DNA of 64,000 nucleotides from assembly GCA_021432635.1 (NCBI GenBank), contig MU270029.1, positions 372,001 through 436,000 on the forward strand. The letters run 5' to 3'. The notes beneath the pieces are model-generated. The model did not search any database, was not told the origin of the DNA, and worked only from the letters and a program-made list of their open reading frames with translations. The DNA is from Thozetella sp. PMI_491 (lineage: Eukaryota; Ascomycota; Sordariomycetes; Chaetosphaeriales; Chaetosphaeriaceae). Below are positions 22,479-34,153 of the stretch, in pieces; the stretch's first letter is position 1, and each line of letters opens with the position of its first letter. Made by a program: the position numbers and the translations under genes.

Positions 22479-23053
22479 ATGGGTCTATCTCAGAGCGTCT
22501 CTGCACAGACCGAGATCAAGGCGTCGCCGGACCACGTCCGATCCGTGGTATGTATGGGAAAGGGAGATAGACAGGCGCATTACTCATTTTGACGTCCGCA
22601 GTTCTCCGATTTCTCTCGCATGAAGCAATGGAGCCAGTGGGACATCCAGCCAGCCGATGCAAGCAAGAGTTCGACAGGTTTTAAAGCAGGGGATCGACTC
22701 AAGGTGGATCTGAACTTCATCAAACTTCAACCAATCCTCTTGGTGTGTTCCATTCTCCCACTTTCCTCGTACCACTCGTCTCTTCTCCCGTTTCTAACCT
22801 GCCAAAGGAAAATTCGGAGGAGACGTTTCAGTGGGATGGGGGCCTGTACCCCATCTTTGCCGGAAAGCATACATTCACTTGGACACCAAGCGAGAAGCTC
22901 CCGGGCGGGACCACGTTCACCCAGAGGGAGGAGTTTAGGGGTCTTTTGGCATTCATGATGTCGTCGTGGTTGAGCTTCAGGAAATCGACTCTGGTGAACT
23001 GGGACCAGTTCAATGCAGACCTGAAAAAGGAAGCCGAACGATCTTCCGCGTAG
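22479..23053 (+). CDS. SRPBCC (START-like) domain protein
   Basis: Exons 22479-22547, 22602-22742 and 22808-23053 give 151 residues, the length of a single SRPBCC fold. The N-terminal pattern of a strand followed by SPDHVRSVFSDFSRMKQWSQWD is typical of the superfamily, as are the DGGLYPIFAGKHTFTW strand pair and the long C-terminal helix. These proteins bind hydrophobic ligands; relatives include polyketide cyclases, but most fungal single-domain members have no known ligand. The last intron uses an AAG acceptor, so that border is the least sure. It is convergent with the ceramidase gene. Confidence 0.8.
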
Positions 23054-23155
23054 ATGGCTAGCCAATAGTGGCACGGTCGCTTCTGCTATTGCTCCATATC
23101 TAGGCTGACACTATCCCTACTAATATACAACACTGGTAATTCCTATACCCAGTGG

Positions 23156-24352
23156 CTAATCTTGCTTTGTTGGTGTCATGGTGCCTTGCATGAGCCTAGC
23201 TGCCAAAGGGATCGGCCAAGCAAGGTTTGCTGGCGTGTCTTCCTGCGCCTCGCCCGAAGTTATCGCGTCTACAACTGCAACCGCGACGTAGCCACCGATA
23301 GCTGTGAATATATGCCACCTAATCACGCTGTTTAGTTTGTAGTTAACCGAGACAATGGCGAGGAGGGCCGACATACCAGCCATGCAGTTCCAAGATGAAT
23401 GCCAGGGGTAGACCAATAGAATGCCTCGCATCGATCAACAGGCGGCACGTCCACGCGTCGATCAACCAGACAAAGTACCCAAAAACAAAGTTTGCTAAAT
23501 AGCTTAGCAATGCTTGGTGAGTTGTGAAGTCTCGGAAAACCTACCAACGCCGAAAAGTGCAATACTTCGAAGAGATCCCTTAACCCGAGGCTGTGGTATT
23601 TGGCGTATAATGCTCAATGTGCGGGTTGTGAGCAGATAAATGCCCAGGCCAAAGCTTGTGGCATGAAGCAAGAACTCGTCCAGAGCCATGTGGATAACCA
23701 TGACGGTGGTGAAGATGATGGAGAGAACAATCCCGACTAGCCGGATACGCTGTTGATCGGCTTTGTGTGTTAGGAGGCGATATAGGAGCGGCGTGAGCAA
23801 AAGGTGCATGGACAGTTCGTCCGCTAAAGACTTGGCATTAGTACGGATCCTAGATGCACCCAAAGGTCTGGTTATCTCAAGGACATACACATCTGCGTGT
23901 GATATTTCAATGTCATGTGGTAGCCAGCAGAGCAAATCCCTACGCCCATCAAGCCGAAGTAGGAGATTGCGCGGGACATGGCTTGAGGTTTGCCGCGCAG
24001 GCTCCGTAAGCCGTATATCCCATAGACGACTTGGGACAGAGTTAGTTCCAGCGCGCGAAACCCGGCTACGCAGCATCGACATACCAAACACAAGGCTGCT
24101 TAGCGTGTTGATAAACTCGGCAATGTACCGGGTCACTACATAGTCCTGAATTGGGTCGTTAGACTCGTCCTGCGCGGCAGACGACACCCAGGTAACCGGA
24201 TAGTGGATATACCTCTTCGCAGAAGCTAGCGAAAAGCGCATTAACAGATAAGCTTCCCAAGTCTATAATATAGAATGGATAGTGAGAAACAATACATACT
24301 TCAGATAGGAGGTCTGGGCGCCCCAAAAGGGAGGCCCCACGGGAGTGCTCAT
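23156..24352 (-). CDS. Alkaline ceramidase
   Basis: Seven minus-strand exons: 24352-24300, 24225-24213, 24145-24085, 24029-23889, 23823-23545, 23494-23377 and 23318-23156, giving 275 residues with multiple membrane segments, as in yeast Ypc1/Ydc1. Family motifs appear only after splicing: the start GPPFWGAQTSYL, then FCEEDYVVTRYIAEFINTL, SAGYHMTLKYHTQMSDELSMH with the conserved His, Asp and Ser residues, FVWLIDAWTC, and HGWWHIFTAIGGY with the C-terminal zinc-binding His pair. It would hydrolyse ceramide to a sphingoid base and fatty acid in the endoplasmic reticulum or Golgi. Exon 2 is only 13 nt but encodes conserved FCEE residues. It is a housekeeping lipid gene, likely unrelated to its cluster-like neighbours. 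Confidence 0.93.
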
Positions 24353-24999
24353 CGTGAATAGTGTAGGATTTGACGAAAGAAGCGATGAGGACAGTGTGGT
24401 GTTTTCGACAGATGTCTCGGCGCGAGGGGGCGACAAGATGCAACAACGTGGCCGCCACAGTTTTTAATTTTTTTAACGTGCCGTCGTTACCGGCCGCGGG
24501 GTGGGGATTGCACCGCTAGTGCCTCGGTTTGAGCACCTAAGCTTGCTGAGCAAGCAATTGGCGCCTACTCAATTGGGCGAGCTCCGGCGGCCCCTCTCCT
24601 TGGTGAATCAAAAGGGAAGAGAGCCACCAGAACAGCAAGTTGCTGTCGACCTGGCATCAAGAGGAAGGAATTGGACGTGTTAATCATGAGCGGTTCTGCA
24701 AACGGTACTGGATATGTTATCCTAGACGCGTCACGGAAATCCTCCGTATTGGGGGCCGACTGTACGCCACGCGTCTGCTGGGCAGTTTAATCCCTCGATA
24801 CGGCTTGTGGCTCCCACGTGATGGTGTCTCAGCTCAGCACACCGAGCGAATCCAAGAGTGCGCGTACCAATGCATCGCCAATGGGCCGGGTGGAGAACCT
24901 GCAAGTAATTCGCACGCGGCTCCAGAGGACTGGGACAAGACGGTGGGCCCACCGCTACTCAAAGTGCTGACGGAGATGTAGTTACCCTCCAGTCTTGGT
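24353..24999. other. Intergenic
   Basis: Between the ceramidase start and the end of the next minus-strand gene. A plus-strand frame at 24640-24981 is open but has no recognisable features and is not annotated. Confidence 0.45.
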
Positions 25000-26984
25000 T
25001 TAAATGGCCAAGGCAAAGTCCGGCATCCAGCAGCCCCCCTGGATGTCCGATAAGAAGCGCTCGAGGTAGTCCGCAGTATCCAGATGCCAAGCATCAGTCG
25101 TGCTTGCATCGCTCGAATGCGTACCCACGCTCCAGCTGTGCGTCTTGGATTCCAGAACGGCTGCCATTTTGCTGTAAATATGGGATTGGCCGTCATGTTC
25201 TAAGCCCGCCACGAGGACGGCATCTCGCAGGTTATGGGCAATCTTCCGGCCGATATCCACCACATCCACCATCTCTACCACCACAGCCGTGTCCCAGCCC
25301 GGGTCCTCCATGGTAGATAACTTGTGCAGCGAGTAAAGGCTGTGGAACATCTGAAAGGTGGTGAAATTGGTAGTGCCAATAAAGCTTGGCGGTATGGACT
25401 GTAAGAATGCCTCGAAATAGGATTTGAGGGCGTGGAGGCATGAGTAAAGGTTTCCTATGCGGATATGACTCGTCGACCAAATATGGTCGTCAGGACTCGA
25501 AATATAGCACTCGTAGATTGCGAACTCTGTATAGAAAAGGCAGGTAGCGACAACTCCTAGTCGTTGCTGTTAGCTCGAGCCCATCCATGGAGGGAAGAGG
25601 TGCATCTTATAAAAATCTATCTTGCCGCCGGGGCGGGGAGGGGCGGAGTTTTACCGTGAAATGGAGCATAAGATGGTGCTTGGGATCTTGCTTCTTCCAG
25701 CTCGACCACTAGAACTTTGGTGTAAAGGCCAGAAGGCGAGCTTTTGCTGTCGTTGGGGTCGGGAAACACCCCGGAAAAGCCGTTAGTATCGCGCACTTTC
25801 TCGCATATGAGGCGGCATTTGACAAGTGTCGCAAACACGGAGTCGCCATTCCACTCCGGACTATCTGCGAGGAACTGCAAACATTCAGTCATGTGCGGCG
25901 TCCATTGGAGCGTGTCGACATGATGAAGGTATGAAGAAACACTGGCCATGGGTCGTCAGCACTGGTCCGTCTAGGATCGGGAGATATTACGCACAGAGAA
26001 CTCATGAAATAGCACCCTAGAACCGCGCGCCGCTCCTCCATGCTCCTCGTGTGGGATGTCCAAACCTTAAACACCCGCTTACTGCTTACAGCCTCCGGGT
26101 TCTCTGGTGGAGTCTTGTTGAGACCGAGATCAAAGACGGTGGACATGGCGAGCTGGATGAAGGTGCTGAAGAACGGGCGCCCACTGGCCTGGAGATTACC
26201 CCTGCGGACATATTAAGCACTACCTAGCGAGAAGGGCTTCCAAGCTAAAGGTAAACTCACCAGGAAATACAAACTAGGAGCCCTAATAGCTGATCGATGC
26301 TTCTTTCTAGGTCGACCACCATGGTTTGTGCTACTGCTCGGCGGATGGCGGCGTACAGATCTGCTTGCTTCGGTGCGGATCTGGCTGACACCGCTACTAT
26401 GCAGAGCCATAGAAATGGTCTTGAACTTCGAAGCTCATCCACGGTGGTGTCCAGTGGGATATAGATAAACGGAAATTGCACCAAATAGTGCGTTCTAAAT
26501 CCCACTAGGACCTCTTCCTCTTGTTCTAGTGACGACAACATCTCGCGGACAAGAGCGGTAGCATCGGCATCGGCATCGGCAAGTTGCGGAACGGACCCAG
26601 CTGGCCTATTTAAGCCTTCTATTGCATGCGGCTCACTACCCCGGCCTTCTGCGAGGGGGATTCTGTCCAGCCCTGTAACGTGAAGTGGGCCTCCGCGGTT
26701 GGATGTAAGGAGCGATACCAAGCCATCGATCTTGGCCTCCAGATGGTCCCTACCAGGGGCTGGGTTTGGGCTCCTGGATTGAGGATTTCTTGACCTGACG
26801 GAAGGCAAACATTCTTTTCCAAGCCGCTCGCATCTGCTGGAGAATCAGTTTGCAATCGAAGTGGTACGGGAGAGCTGGGGACAGACCTCGCACATGCAAC
26901 TCCGGGCCCTCGGGTGACACATCGGCATTTCGATTGCGAGCATGCCAGACATGCCGTCCCGTACGGGGCGTGGCTATGGCTCAT
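25000..26984 (-). CDS. Zn2Cys6 transcription factor
   Basis: Five minus-strand exons: 26984-26887, 26833-26261, 26201-25995, 25941-25655 and 25556-25000, giving 573 residues. The binuclear cluster is at the extreme N-terminus: ACLACSQSKCRC...VACARCERLGKEC, with the fourth to sixth cysteines completed across the first splice. A linker with a basic SRNPQSRSPNP stretch and the helix HLEAKIDGLVSLL follow. The regulatory region contains the conserved block starting WGNLQASGRPFF...QLAMS. The N-terminal type resembles regulators of secondary-metabolite or catabolic clusters. A TCGGCA microsatellite in the coding sequence makes an Ala-Asp run. It sits just downstream, same strand, of the FAD monooxygenase gene, its most likely target. 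Confidence 0.88.
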
Positions 26985-27476
26985 GCTAGCGGGTATTGCC
27001 GCGAGTGATCGGCAACTCATGCCCTTGGGGCTTTGCTGCCTGCGACCGTACGATCAGGTGCGACCGGAGAACGGTGACCGGGGAGGAGTCCTGGGACTTG
27101 GCAACTGAAGCCGGTCGGAGAACGGATATGTCCACCCCGAACGCCGATTGCTTCCCCGACTATTCGGATGCAGGTACTTAGCTAAGCGACTTTCCAGGCC
27201 CCCTCTGGTCATAACTCGCGTCCCGGAGCTCGCGGCCAGGGTGGTCTCGCGGAATTGAGCATTTCTAATCCTATACATGTTCATGGTTTATGGGGGCAAG
27301 ATTTTACAAGATGAGGTAGGCTCAGATGGCGATATTGGCGTCGTTTAGACGCCGCCAGGTTCGACGTTGCAGCCTTCCAAAGCACGCGTCAGACGCGATA
27401 ACGTGAATCTTAACGATAACCAACGCGCTTGAATAGAACGTATTTGTCTTTTGGTTATTGCTTTTGCTGTAGCTAT
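26985..27476. other. Intergenic, promoter of the regulator
   Basis: No gene seen in 0.5 kb between two minus-strand genes. No regulatory motif was recognised. Confidence 0.45.
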
Positions 27477-28907
27477 TCATACTAACACGTATGGGCTACT
27501 GACGGCCGGGGTGGCGAGAAGTGGTATGATGCGTTTATCCGCATCGCGGAGGGCCTCATTGACCCTTTTGTCGATCTCGTAGTGGTACATCCATTGCTCT
27601 GAAGCAAGCGATATTCGTTTTACCCGCTCTGCAATCTCCTCGTCTAAAGAGAGATGCTCCTCTCGGAGTCCTGCCTTGATGCTCGCAAATCTGTCCATGG
27701 CTCTGTAAAGCTTCATGTAGTGAGGAGATCTGATGGCATCGAACATCTCCAGCGCATCCGCCAAGGTTCGCTCCCTGCTCCAGCTCCATTCAAGCACCCT
27801 CGCCAACGCGTAGACGTCTTCTAGTGCAAGTCCGGCACCGGATCCAAAGTTACCGGACAAGGGGTGAGAAGCATCGCCGATAAGAGCAATGTTGCCATGG
27901 GACACTACGCACTGCAGCCGTGGGCCCGAACACAACGCGAACTCTTGTGTCTCCCCATCGGCTGCAAGCCGTAAGATTTGCCGGATAGGTATGCAGAAGT
28001 CGTCGAACTCGTGGAGTAGAGTATGGAAGTCGAAAGGTTTTCCCCAGCTGACCTGCTCCGATGCGTCTTTTTGCCGGCGTATTCTGGCAGTGACCTCGAA
28101 GTCGTCGTTTCCGAGTGGGCACGTAAACACGTACAGACCGCTTACGTGTTTCCAGAAAACCGGAGCCCAGGGAATGCCGTCGATCTCTTTGACTTTAGCC
28201 TTGCTAACTATCGTACGGTAAGCAGTTTGTCCACTGTACCGAACAGTGTTGTCTGGAAAGCTGGATTTACGGATCAGCTGGGGTAAATATTAGCATTCTT
28301 AGTCAACAGCGATTGTAAGACCAAGACGCCATACCGATCGAATACCATCCGCACCCACCAATAAGTCAACTTCGTCGACGAAGCCATCGTCGAACCGAAT
28401 GCGCACTCGGTTGTCAACAAGGTGCTCAACTCGAACAAGCCTTTTTGACACGTGCACATGTGTCTTGTCCACATTCTTCAGCAGCGCAGATTGAAGCTTG
28501 GCCCGGACAAGACGGCAGCTCCGGCGATGGAGAGGGATGTTTGCTGGATGATATTTCTTCACCAGCAGCTCCCCGCTTCTTCCGTTTCTACTTCGCAGTT
28601 AGTTCTCGGATCCTGGTAGAAGTCTTGGGGCATTTGGTATCTACCGTCTCTGTTCGCTCATTCCATCGGAGGAGCGGTAAAAGTCGCCGGCATCAAGATT
28701 TGCCGCCGTCCCATTCAGCTCAAGCAGCCTCCAAGTCTGCTGCTGTAACGCGATTCCTCCGCCAGTTTCACTGATCTGTGGCTTCTTCTCGTATAGCTCC
28801 CATTCAACAAACGGCAACTTTGCCAGCTCGATCGCAGCCCCCAAGCCCCCGGGCCCGCCCCCTATAATGGCGACCTTGAGACGCCTCATGCTCCTATCCG
28901 AAGTCAT
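27477..28907 (-). CDS. FAD-dependent aromatic-type monooxygenase (salicylate hydroxylase-like)
   Basis: Exons 28907-28645, 28587-28335 and 28277-27477 (minus) give 438 residues. The three flavin signatures of single-component class A monooxygenases are present: AIIGGGPGGLGAAIELAK near the N-terminus, LLVGADGIRS (the DG motif) in the middle, and ALIGDASHPLSGNFGSGAGLALED (the GD motif). These enzymes use NAD(P)H to hydroxylate a ring or activated carbon; salicylate hydroxylase and polyketide-tailoring oxygenases are close types. The first acceptor is ambiguous (AAGTAG, exon 2 from 28590 or 28587), a one-Arg difference. It is divergent from the alpha/beta hydrolase at 29802 and next to a Zn2Cys6 gene. 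Confidence 0.9.
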
Positions 28908-29801
28908 GCTAATGAGGTGAAAATGCCGATGAGATTCTTCCCTTCTTTCGACCCAGAGAACCGGCTAATTAGAACGTCATGCATGTAGTTTTAGGTTGGT
29001 GGGATCAAGCATCGAGAACTGTGCCATAATCCTACGATGAAATAATAAGCCGGCCCTTGTGCGCCAGGCGGTCAGGACATTTCAGGAGGTGGTTCCTACT
29101 AGGTAGCTGCGTATCTGGACCTGTTAAAAGGTACTACGAGATCGTTACATAGTAGTAGTCAATACCTCACTCGCCCCTCTTAGCAATTCGCTGAATTCCA
29201 AGGGGCAAGCGGGACCTTTTTAACCGACTAGGGCTGGCCGTGGTCCCTGGAGCACGTCTAGGTACCTCGCAAACCTCGGTTTACTTCGCATAATTGATTC
29301 CAAGCCGACTATGCTAAATCCGGCTCCGAAGGAACACCCCAAACCGTGCCATATCCCTAGCACTTGGCAGTAGAGGAATTGCATTGGCGAAATATCGAAG
29401 GATAACCAAGCTTTACTAAATCCAGCGCTAGTCTGACAGACTTATGCAGCGGCCACGAACCTCCTAATTAGCTTATGGTGCGAGGATGGCGTTAGGACGG
29501 CACAGCCGGGTGCCACTTGGAGCGGTTTGTACCATTGACGTTTGTCCCTAGGCTTGGTCTACCCCGTAAAAGATACCCAGGCACACTACCTAGAGTTGCT
29601 TACATTCATACCTTAAATAGCTAGCTGGTTCCACTTCACACCCAAGCAATAATAGGATGAGATGGCGATAGCCGCGCACGAGCATTGCCCCGCATATCGA
29701 GCCACCTTCGAAACGCGGAGAAGGCGCAGAACATCTCATGGCTGCCTTCATTCTATCTGTCAAGAACCCGATTCCTTGGGACCCAACACACATTCCAAAA
29801 T
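28908..29801. other. Divergent promoter of the monooxygenase and hydrolase genes
   Basis: Nearly 0.9 kb without a supportable gene between divergent starts; AT-rich for the region. Likely a shared control region. No clear palindrome was recognised. Confidence 0.5.
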
Positions 29802-30827
29802 ATGGCAACGGAAACTAAGTACTTTGTGGCCGAGCCACACCCGAATACCAATGCCGAGAGCCCCTCCTCTACCACTGCTCTCACTCTCGCTTATCGTACT
29901 CTCGGCGCTCCGGACATGCCTGCTGTAATGATGCCCTCTTGCTTTAGTGGCAAGTTGGGCAGTACGTTCCCCTTCCTCTATGCCAGTGAAGATGGCACCC
30001 CTGCTGTCCTTTCTAAATACTTTGTTATGATTGTTGGGATGCTTTCAGGCAGCGAATCATCCTCTCCGTCCAATGCACACCCTTCCCAACGTGGCCCGAA
30101 ATTTCCCAGTGTAACCATTGAAGATAATATCCACTTGCAATACTCGCTCTGTATGGCCCTAGGCGTCAAGAAGCTGGCAGCCTACATCGGCTTCTCCATG
30201 GGGGGCCTACAGGCCTACCACATGGGGGTTCTCTACCCCGACTTCGTCCAGCGTATTGTCGTCCTAGCCGGCGCCGCGCGCGCAAGCTGGCACAATATCT
30301 CGTTCCTTGAGGGGCCAAAGGCGGCACTGGTGAACAGCGTGGACTTTCACGACGGCCATTACACCGAGCCGGCCATCAGAGGCACACGGGCGTTTGGAAG
30401 GGTATATTCGACCTGGGCGCTGAGCAGTGCATGGTTCCGGGCCAAGAATTGGGAGACACTGGGGTTTGGTTCTATGTGGGAGTACCTAGAAGAGCGGTGG
30501 GCGAAGTCGATGGGGAAGTGGGACGCACATGACCTGCTGGGCATGCTGCAGATGTGGCAGCGAGCAGATATCTCGCCGTATGGGCCAGTTAAGGGCGATT
30601 TTACCCAAGCTTTGGCGAGTATCAAGGCGAAGGTGCTGGTCATGCCAAGCCGAACAGACCTATACTTTCCACCCGAGGACAGTACAGAGGAGGTTAAACA
30701 TTTGAAGCAGGGGGAGCTGAAGGTTATTGAGACTGTTTGGGGCCATGTTGCTGGTGGTGGCAATGGGAGCAAGGGAGATGTACAGTTTATCAAGAGCTCT
30801 ATTAGTGAATTTCTTGAGAGAACATAG
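29802..30827 (+). CDS. Alpha/beta hydrolase, homoserine O-acetyltransferase-like
   Basis: An intronless frame of 341 residues from ATG 29802. The nucleophile elbow is YIGFSMGGLQAYH (Ser 132), preceded by IEDNIHLQYSLC, a hallmark of the homoserine acetyltransferase superfamily. The acid is probably Asp in MPSRTDLYFPPED and the base His in VWGHVAGGG, so the triad is complete. Members either acetylate homoserine or, as in the bacterial esterase MekB, hydrolyse short esters. The extended loop and cap differ from true MET2-type enzymes, favouring an esterase or acyltransferase of special metabolism. Divergence from an FAD monooxygenase suggests a shared oxidation-then-hydrolysis route. An upstream in-frame codon at 29685 is not ATG and was not used. 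Confidence 0.85.
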   Translation: MATETKYFVAEPHPNTNAESPSSTTALTLAYRTLGAPDMPAVMMPSCFSGKLGSTFPFLYASEDGTPAVLSKYFVMIVGMLSGSESSSPSNAHPSQRGPKFPSVTIEDNIHLQYSLCMALGVKKLAAYIGFSMGGLQAYHMGVLYPDFVQRIVVLAGAARASWHNISFLEGPKAALVNSVDFHDGHYTEPAIRGTRAFGRVYSTWALSSAWFRAKNWETLGFGSMWEYLEERWAKSMGKWDAHDLLGMLQMWQRADISPYGPVKGDFTQALASIKAKVLVMPSRTDLYFPPEDSTEEVKHLKQGELKVIETVWGHVAGGGNGSKGDVQFIKSSISEFLERT

Positions 30828-31857
30828 AATCCCCAGCGGATATACGATTATAGTACAGGATTCGGGTCAGTACGTCTGTGAGCCATGGTCCTGTGGCTAC
30901 TACGGGACTTCTGCTCCCATTGGAAATGCGGGGTAGGGTATCTATTAGGCAGATTTGTTGATTTGTGCTCAGTTTTTTCTTTTCTATTAATTGTTTTAAG
31001 CTGCGGCCGTAGCCCCGAACCTCTGGAGGGCACATGTGTCGACTTTCTGTATTCTATTCTTAAAAGACTGTAACTTAGGGGGGCTCACACCCCAGCAAAC
31101 CTCGGTTGAGATGGGGCTTGCCGGGGGCTCGGGTCGGCTGCCTGTGCAGTGAAAGTGAAACTCCCTGGTACAAAGCGGGACTCGCGGGCGGCCACTCACT
31201 GCTATGACAAAACAGCCATTGCACCGGCTATAGGATCCAGAAGGGCTGGCCGTGGTCTGGCTGGGCGGACAAGTTCCTACGTGGTGCCTAGCGCCGCGGC
31301 AGTTTCAAGAACGGCCGAAACATCCCGGAGGATTCGAAGGAGCTCACCGCATCACACCTCGGCTGCAACGATACTCTGCATTCCCCGAGATACTCCTACC
31401 TCAACAATGCAAGTCTGGGTTGGGGAAAGTCTGTGCTTAGCAAGGGGAGAGAAAATAGCGCGCAGGATCATTAATCCTTACTATAGTACCGCCTTGTCGG
31501 GCGGTGCAGCACCCAGATCCGTTCCCTGTACAAGCACGTTTGAGATACGGGTGATTCTTTTTATTCCGTTATATACGCATCTCGATCGAAAAAGTCATGC
31601 GACTCGGATAGCCCGGGACCCTTGGGTGGGAATGTTACTTGCGTACTGGCTTATGCTATCACTCTCACTGCAACGAGCTCAGTACCTTGCTTCGCAATTA
31701 CTCTAATTTGCATGTTTGTGTGCCCAATGCTCTCTTTCCGCACTTTGTAAATCGTGAATATTGTGTCTTTCACCCAAGGTCTCTAACCCTGACGCCACCA
31801 ACCCTGAAATAAGAAGCGAATGCGCCGTATATCGGTATAGATGATCGATCTATAAGC
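30828..31857. other. Intergenic
   Basis: One kilobase with no supportable gene. A partial match to the 12-bp motif found in the MATE and UstYa promoters lies at 31289-31300 (TAGCGCCGCGGC, two mismatches). Confidence 0.45.
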
Positions 31858-34015
31858 ATGACCCAAACTGCCGCGATTCGTAAGCCTTCCGTTGTCTAGC
31901 CGGTACAGTAATTAGTTTTGCTTGTGCTTATTTCATCTCTTCCAGCCGCGCGAAGTACTCACGGCTGCTGGACTTGTCGGCTGCGAAAAAAGAAGTGCGA
32001 TGAGACTCACCCGGAGTGCTCGACCTGCACCTCTCTTCGACTGGAGTGTCATGGATACGGCCCACGGCCTCGTTGGATGGATAATGGGATGCTCCAAAAG
32101 CGAGAAGCTTCCAAAGACAAATATCGCGTCAGTCGGGCCAAGTGGAAGAGGGGAGAGCGGCGAACGCTTGATCCTAATCAACCACCGCCGCTCACTCGCC
32201 ATCAGAGGATGGGGTCCTTATCGAGCGAAACCTCATCACTTCCAGTCACACCACCGTCAGTAAGCTCGCCTTATCGAATGCTCGACACTCTCCCCGAAGA
32301 TGGTCCATGCTACCAAGTTGGCGAGCTCGACCTGAGCTTCTTGGTTGATGCAGCTTGGGACCTGCCGCCCTGGAACGCTGTCTCGGCCCCGGAACCATCA
32401 TTGGATCTGGAGAGCTTTACGGTCACACCTGCCGTCATCCAGACCAAATACTTTGTTCAAGATTCAGTATTACTTGAATCTTGTGATGAAACGCCAGTCC
32501 AGGCTCCTACTTCGTCGATTGTGGAGAATGTAGACGAGGGTTGGGGCGACGTCTCCTGGCAAGATTTTGAATCTCCATATACTGACAGCACACGGTACGA
32601 TTCCGAAGGGTTGCAAGATGGGATATTTCACCGCAAGGCTCATTCTTCTGAAGAAACGTCTCCTATTGAGCAGCTCGGCCATATTCCCCAAGGGCTGGCC
32701 GTGAGTAGAGGTGCAGAAGATGATGCGTTATTCATGCATTACTTGGACCATGTCTTCTACTCCCAGTATCCGTTTTATAACTCTCAGGGTATACAGGGAA
32801 GAGGTTGGCTCTTTTCCATTCTAAGGAGAGTGAAACCGGCATATCACGGGGCCATGGCTCTAAGCGAGCGTCATCTGCTATCAATGCAACCCGGAGATGG
32901 GAATGTCAACGCGCGTGTCGCCAAACTTCGCATCCAGGAAGGACACTATGATTTAGCTATCCAGGGGTTGAGAACAATCTTGGAGAGTACTGAAAAGGGT
33001 GCTGGACCCCCTCGTCTACTTCATAGCCTAGAGGCTCTCGCTTCTATGCTTAACGTCTTTTTCTGGGAGGTGTGTTTATCTCATATCATGAGGCGGGTAT
33101 TATTGGCTAACACTTTTGCCACGAAAGCTCTTCAACGGTGGAACGGGGAATTGGAAAACACTTCTCCAGGCAGCTTCCCAGTTTGTTCCAGTGCTATTGC
33201 AGACACGACACAAGGAAAATTCGACAGGTGTCGCTTCGGCAAGCGACCAGTCAATCAAGACAGCTCTGTCGCGCGAAGATGATTGCGCGGCTAGCATGTT
33301 GCTCGGATCGTTCGTCTGGTTCGATGTGATCTCCTCTTGCTCTTCTCGTTCAACCCGGTTCCTGAGCATCAATCACCTGGAGGCGATTGAAACTCTTGGC
33401 GTTTCCCTAGAAAGTGTTGTTGGATGCAGTAGTTCAGTTATATCTCTCCTATACGAGATTTCTCTGTTGGATAACTGGAAGAAGAAGGCCCAAGGGGCCC
33501 ACAAGCTTAGCATTGTGGATTTGGCGAAGCGTGGATGCCAGATCAAGGACCGACTGCGGCAAGAATTAGCGCTCATTGATGATGAACACCCGGAACCACT
33601 ATATGCCTCCTCAAAAGCTTCTCGGCAGCCTACTTATCCTGGGATAAGCAGGGTATTCGCTCTCTCCGCAATCACCTATCTTCATGTTGTCGTTTCGGGT
33701 GCCTACCCCGAACTACCAGAGATCAAGGAAAGTGTCTCAGAAACTATTGCTGCGTTGAAGGCGCTAAAGGACCCCCGGCAACTGCGGAGTCTGGTTTGGC
33801 CATTTTGTATTTCCGGGTGCTTAGCGCTTGAAGAACAGCACGGCTCCTTCCGAGATCTGATCTTCAGGGCCGATGTCACTCAAGCGACCCCAGGAACGTT
33901 TCTGGAAGCCTATCATATCATGGAAGAATCCTGGAAAACTAGGGGTAGTTGTCCGGACGAGTGTGATTGGACTACTGCCATGAAGAAACGTGGGCGATAT
34001 GTCATACTTGCATGA
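31858..34015 (+). CDS. Zn2Cys6 transcription factor (Fungal_trans_2 type)
   Basis: Exons 31858-31879, 31946-33069 and 33128-34015 give 677 residues. The 22-nt first exon encodes MTQTAAI plus one base and is needed because the next exon has no ATG before the zinc cluster. The cluster HGCWTCRLRKKKCDETHPEC-STCTSLRLECHGYGPRPRWMD has the spacing and the trailing GYGPRPxWMD of regulators carrying the Fungal_trans_2 domain. The middle is Ser/Pro/acidic; the long C-terminal half is helical and holds LFMHYLDHVFYSQYPFY, the typical start of that domain. It opens the block containing the permease, MATE, UstYa and Atg22-like genes, so it may control them. Confidence 0.9.
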
Positions 34016-34153
34016 AGGAACCGATAGCATGCAGCAGTATGGGGCCTACCGAGGACTCTAGATTGGGGACTAGGGGACCGAGGGCCTGGGGCTATTACGG
34101 AGTATGCTCCGTTTTGGCCCTTGCACGCGTGTATTCTCGTGCAACGTTTTCTA

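Noticed and set aside
24640-24981. 113-residue plus-strand frame between the ceramidase and regulator genes
   Set aside because: No recognisable motif, no family-like composition and no promoter evidence.
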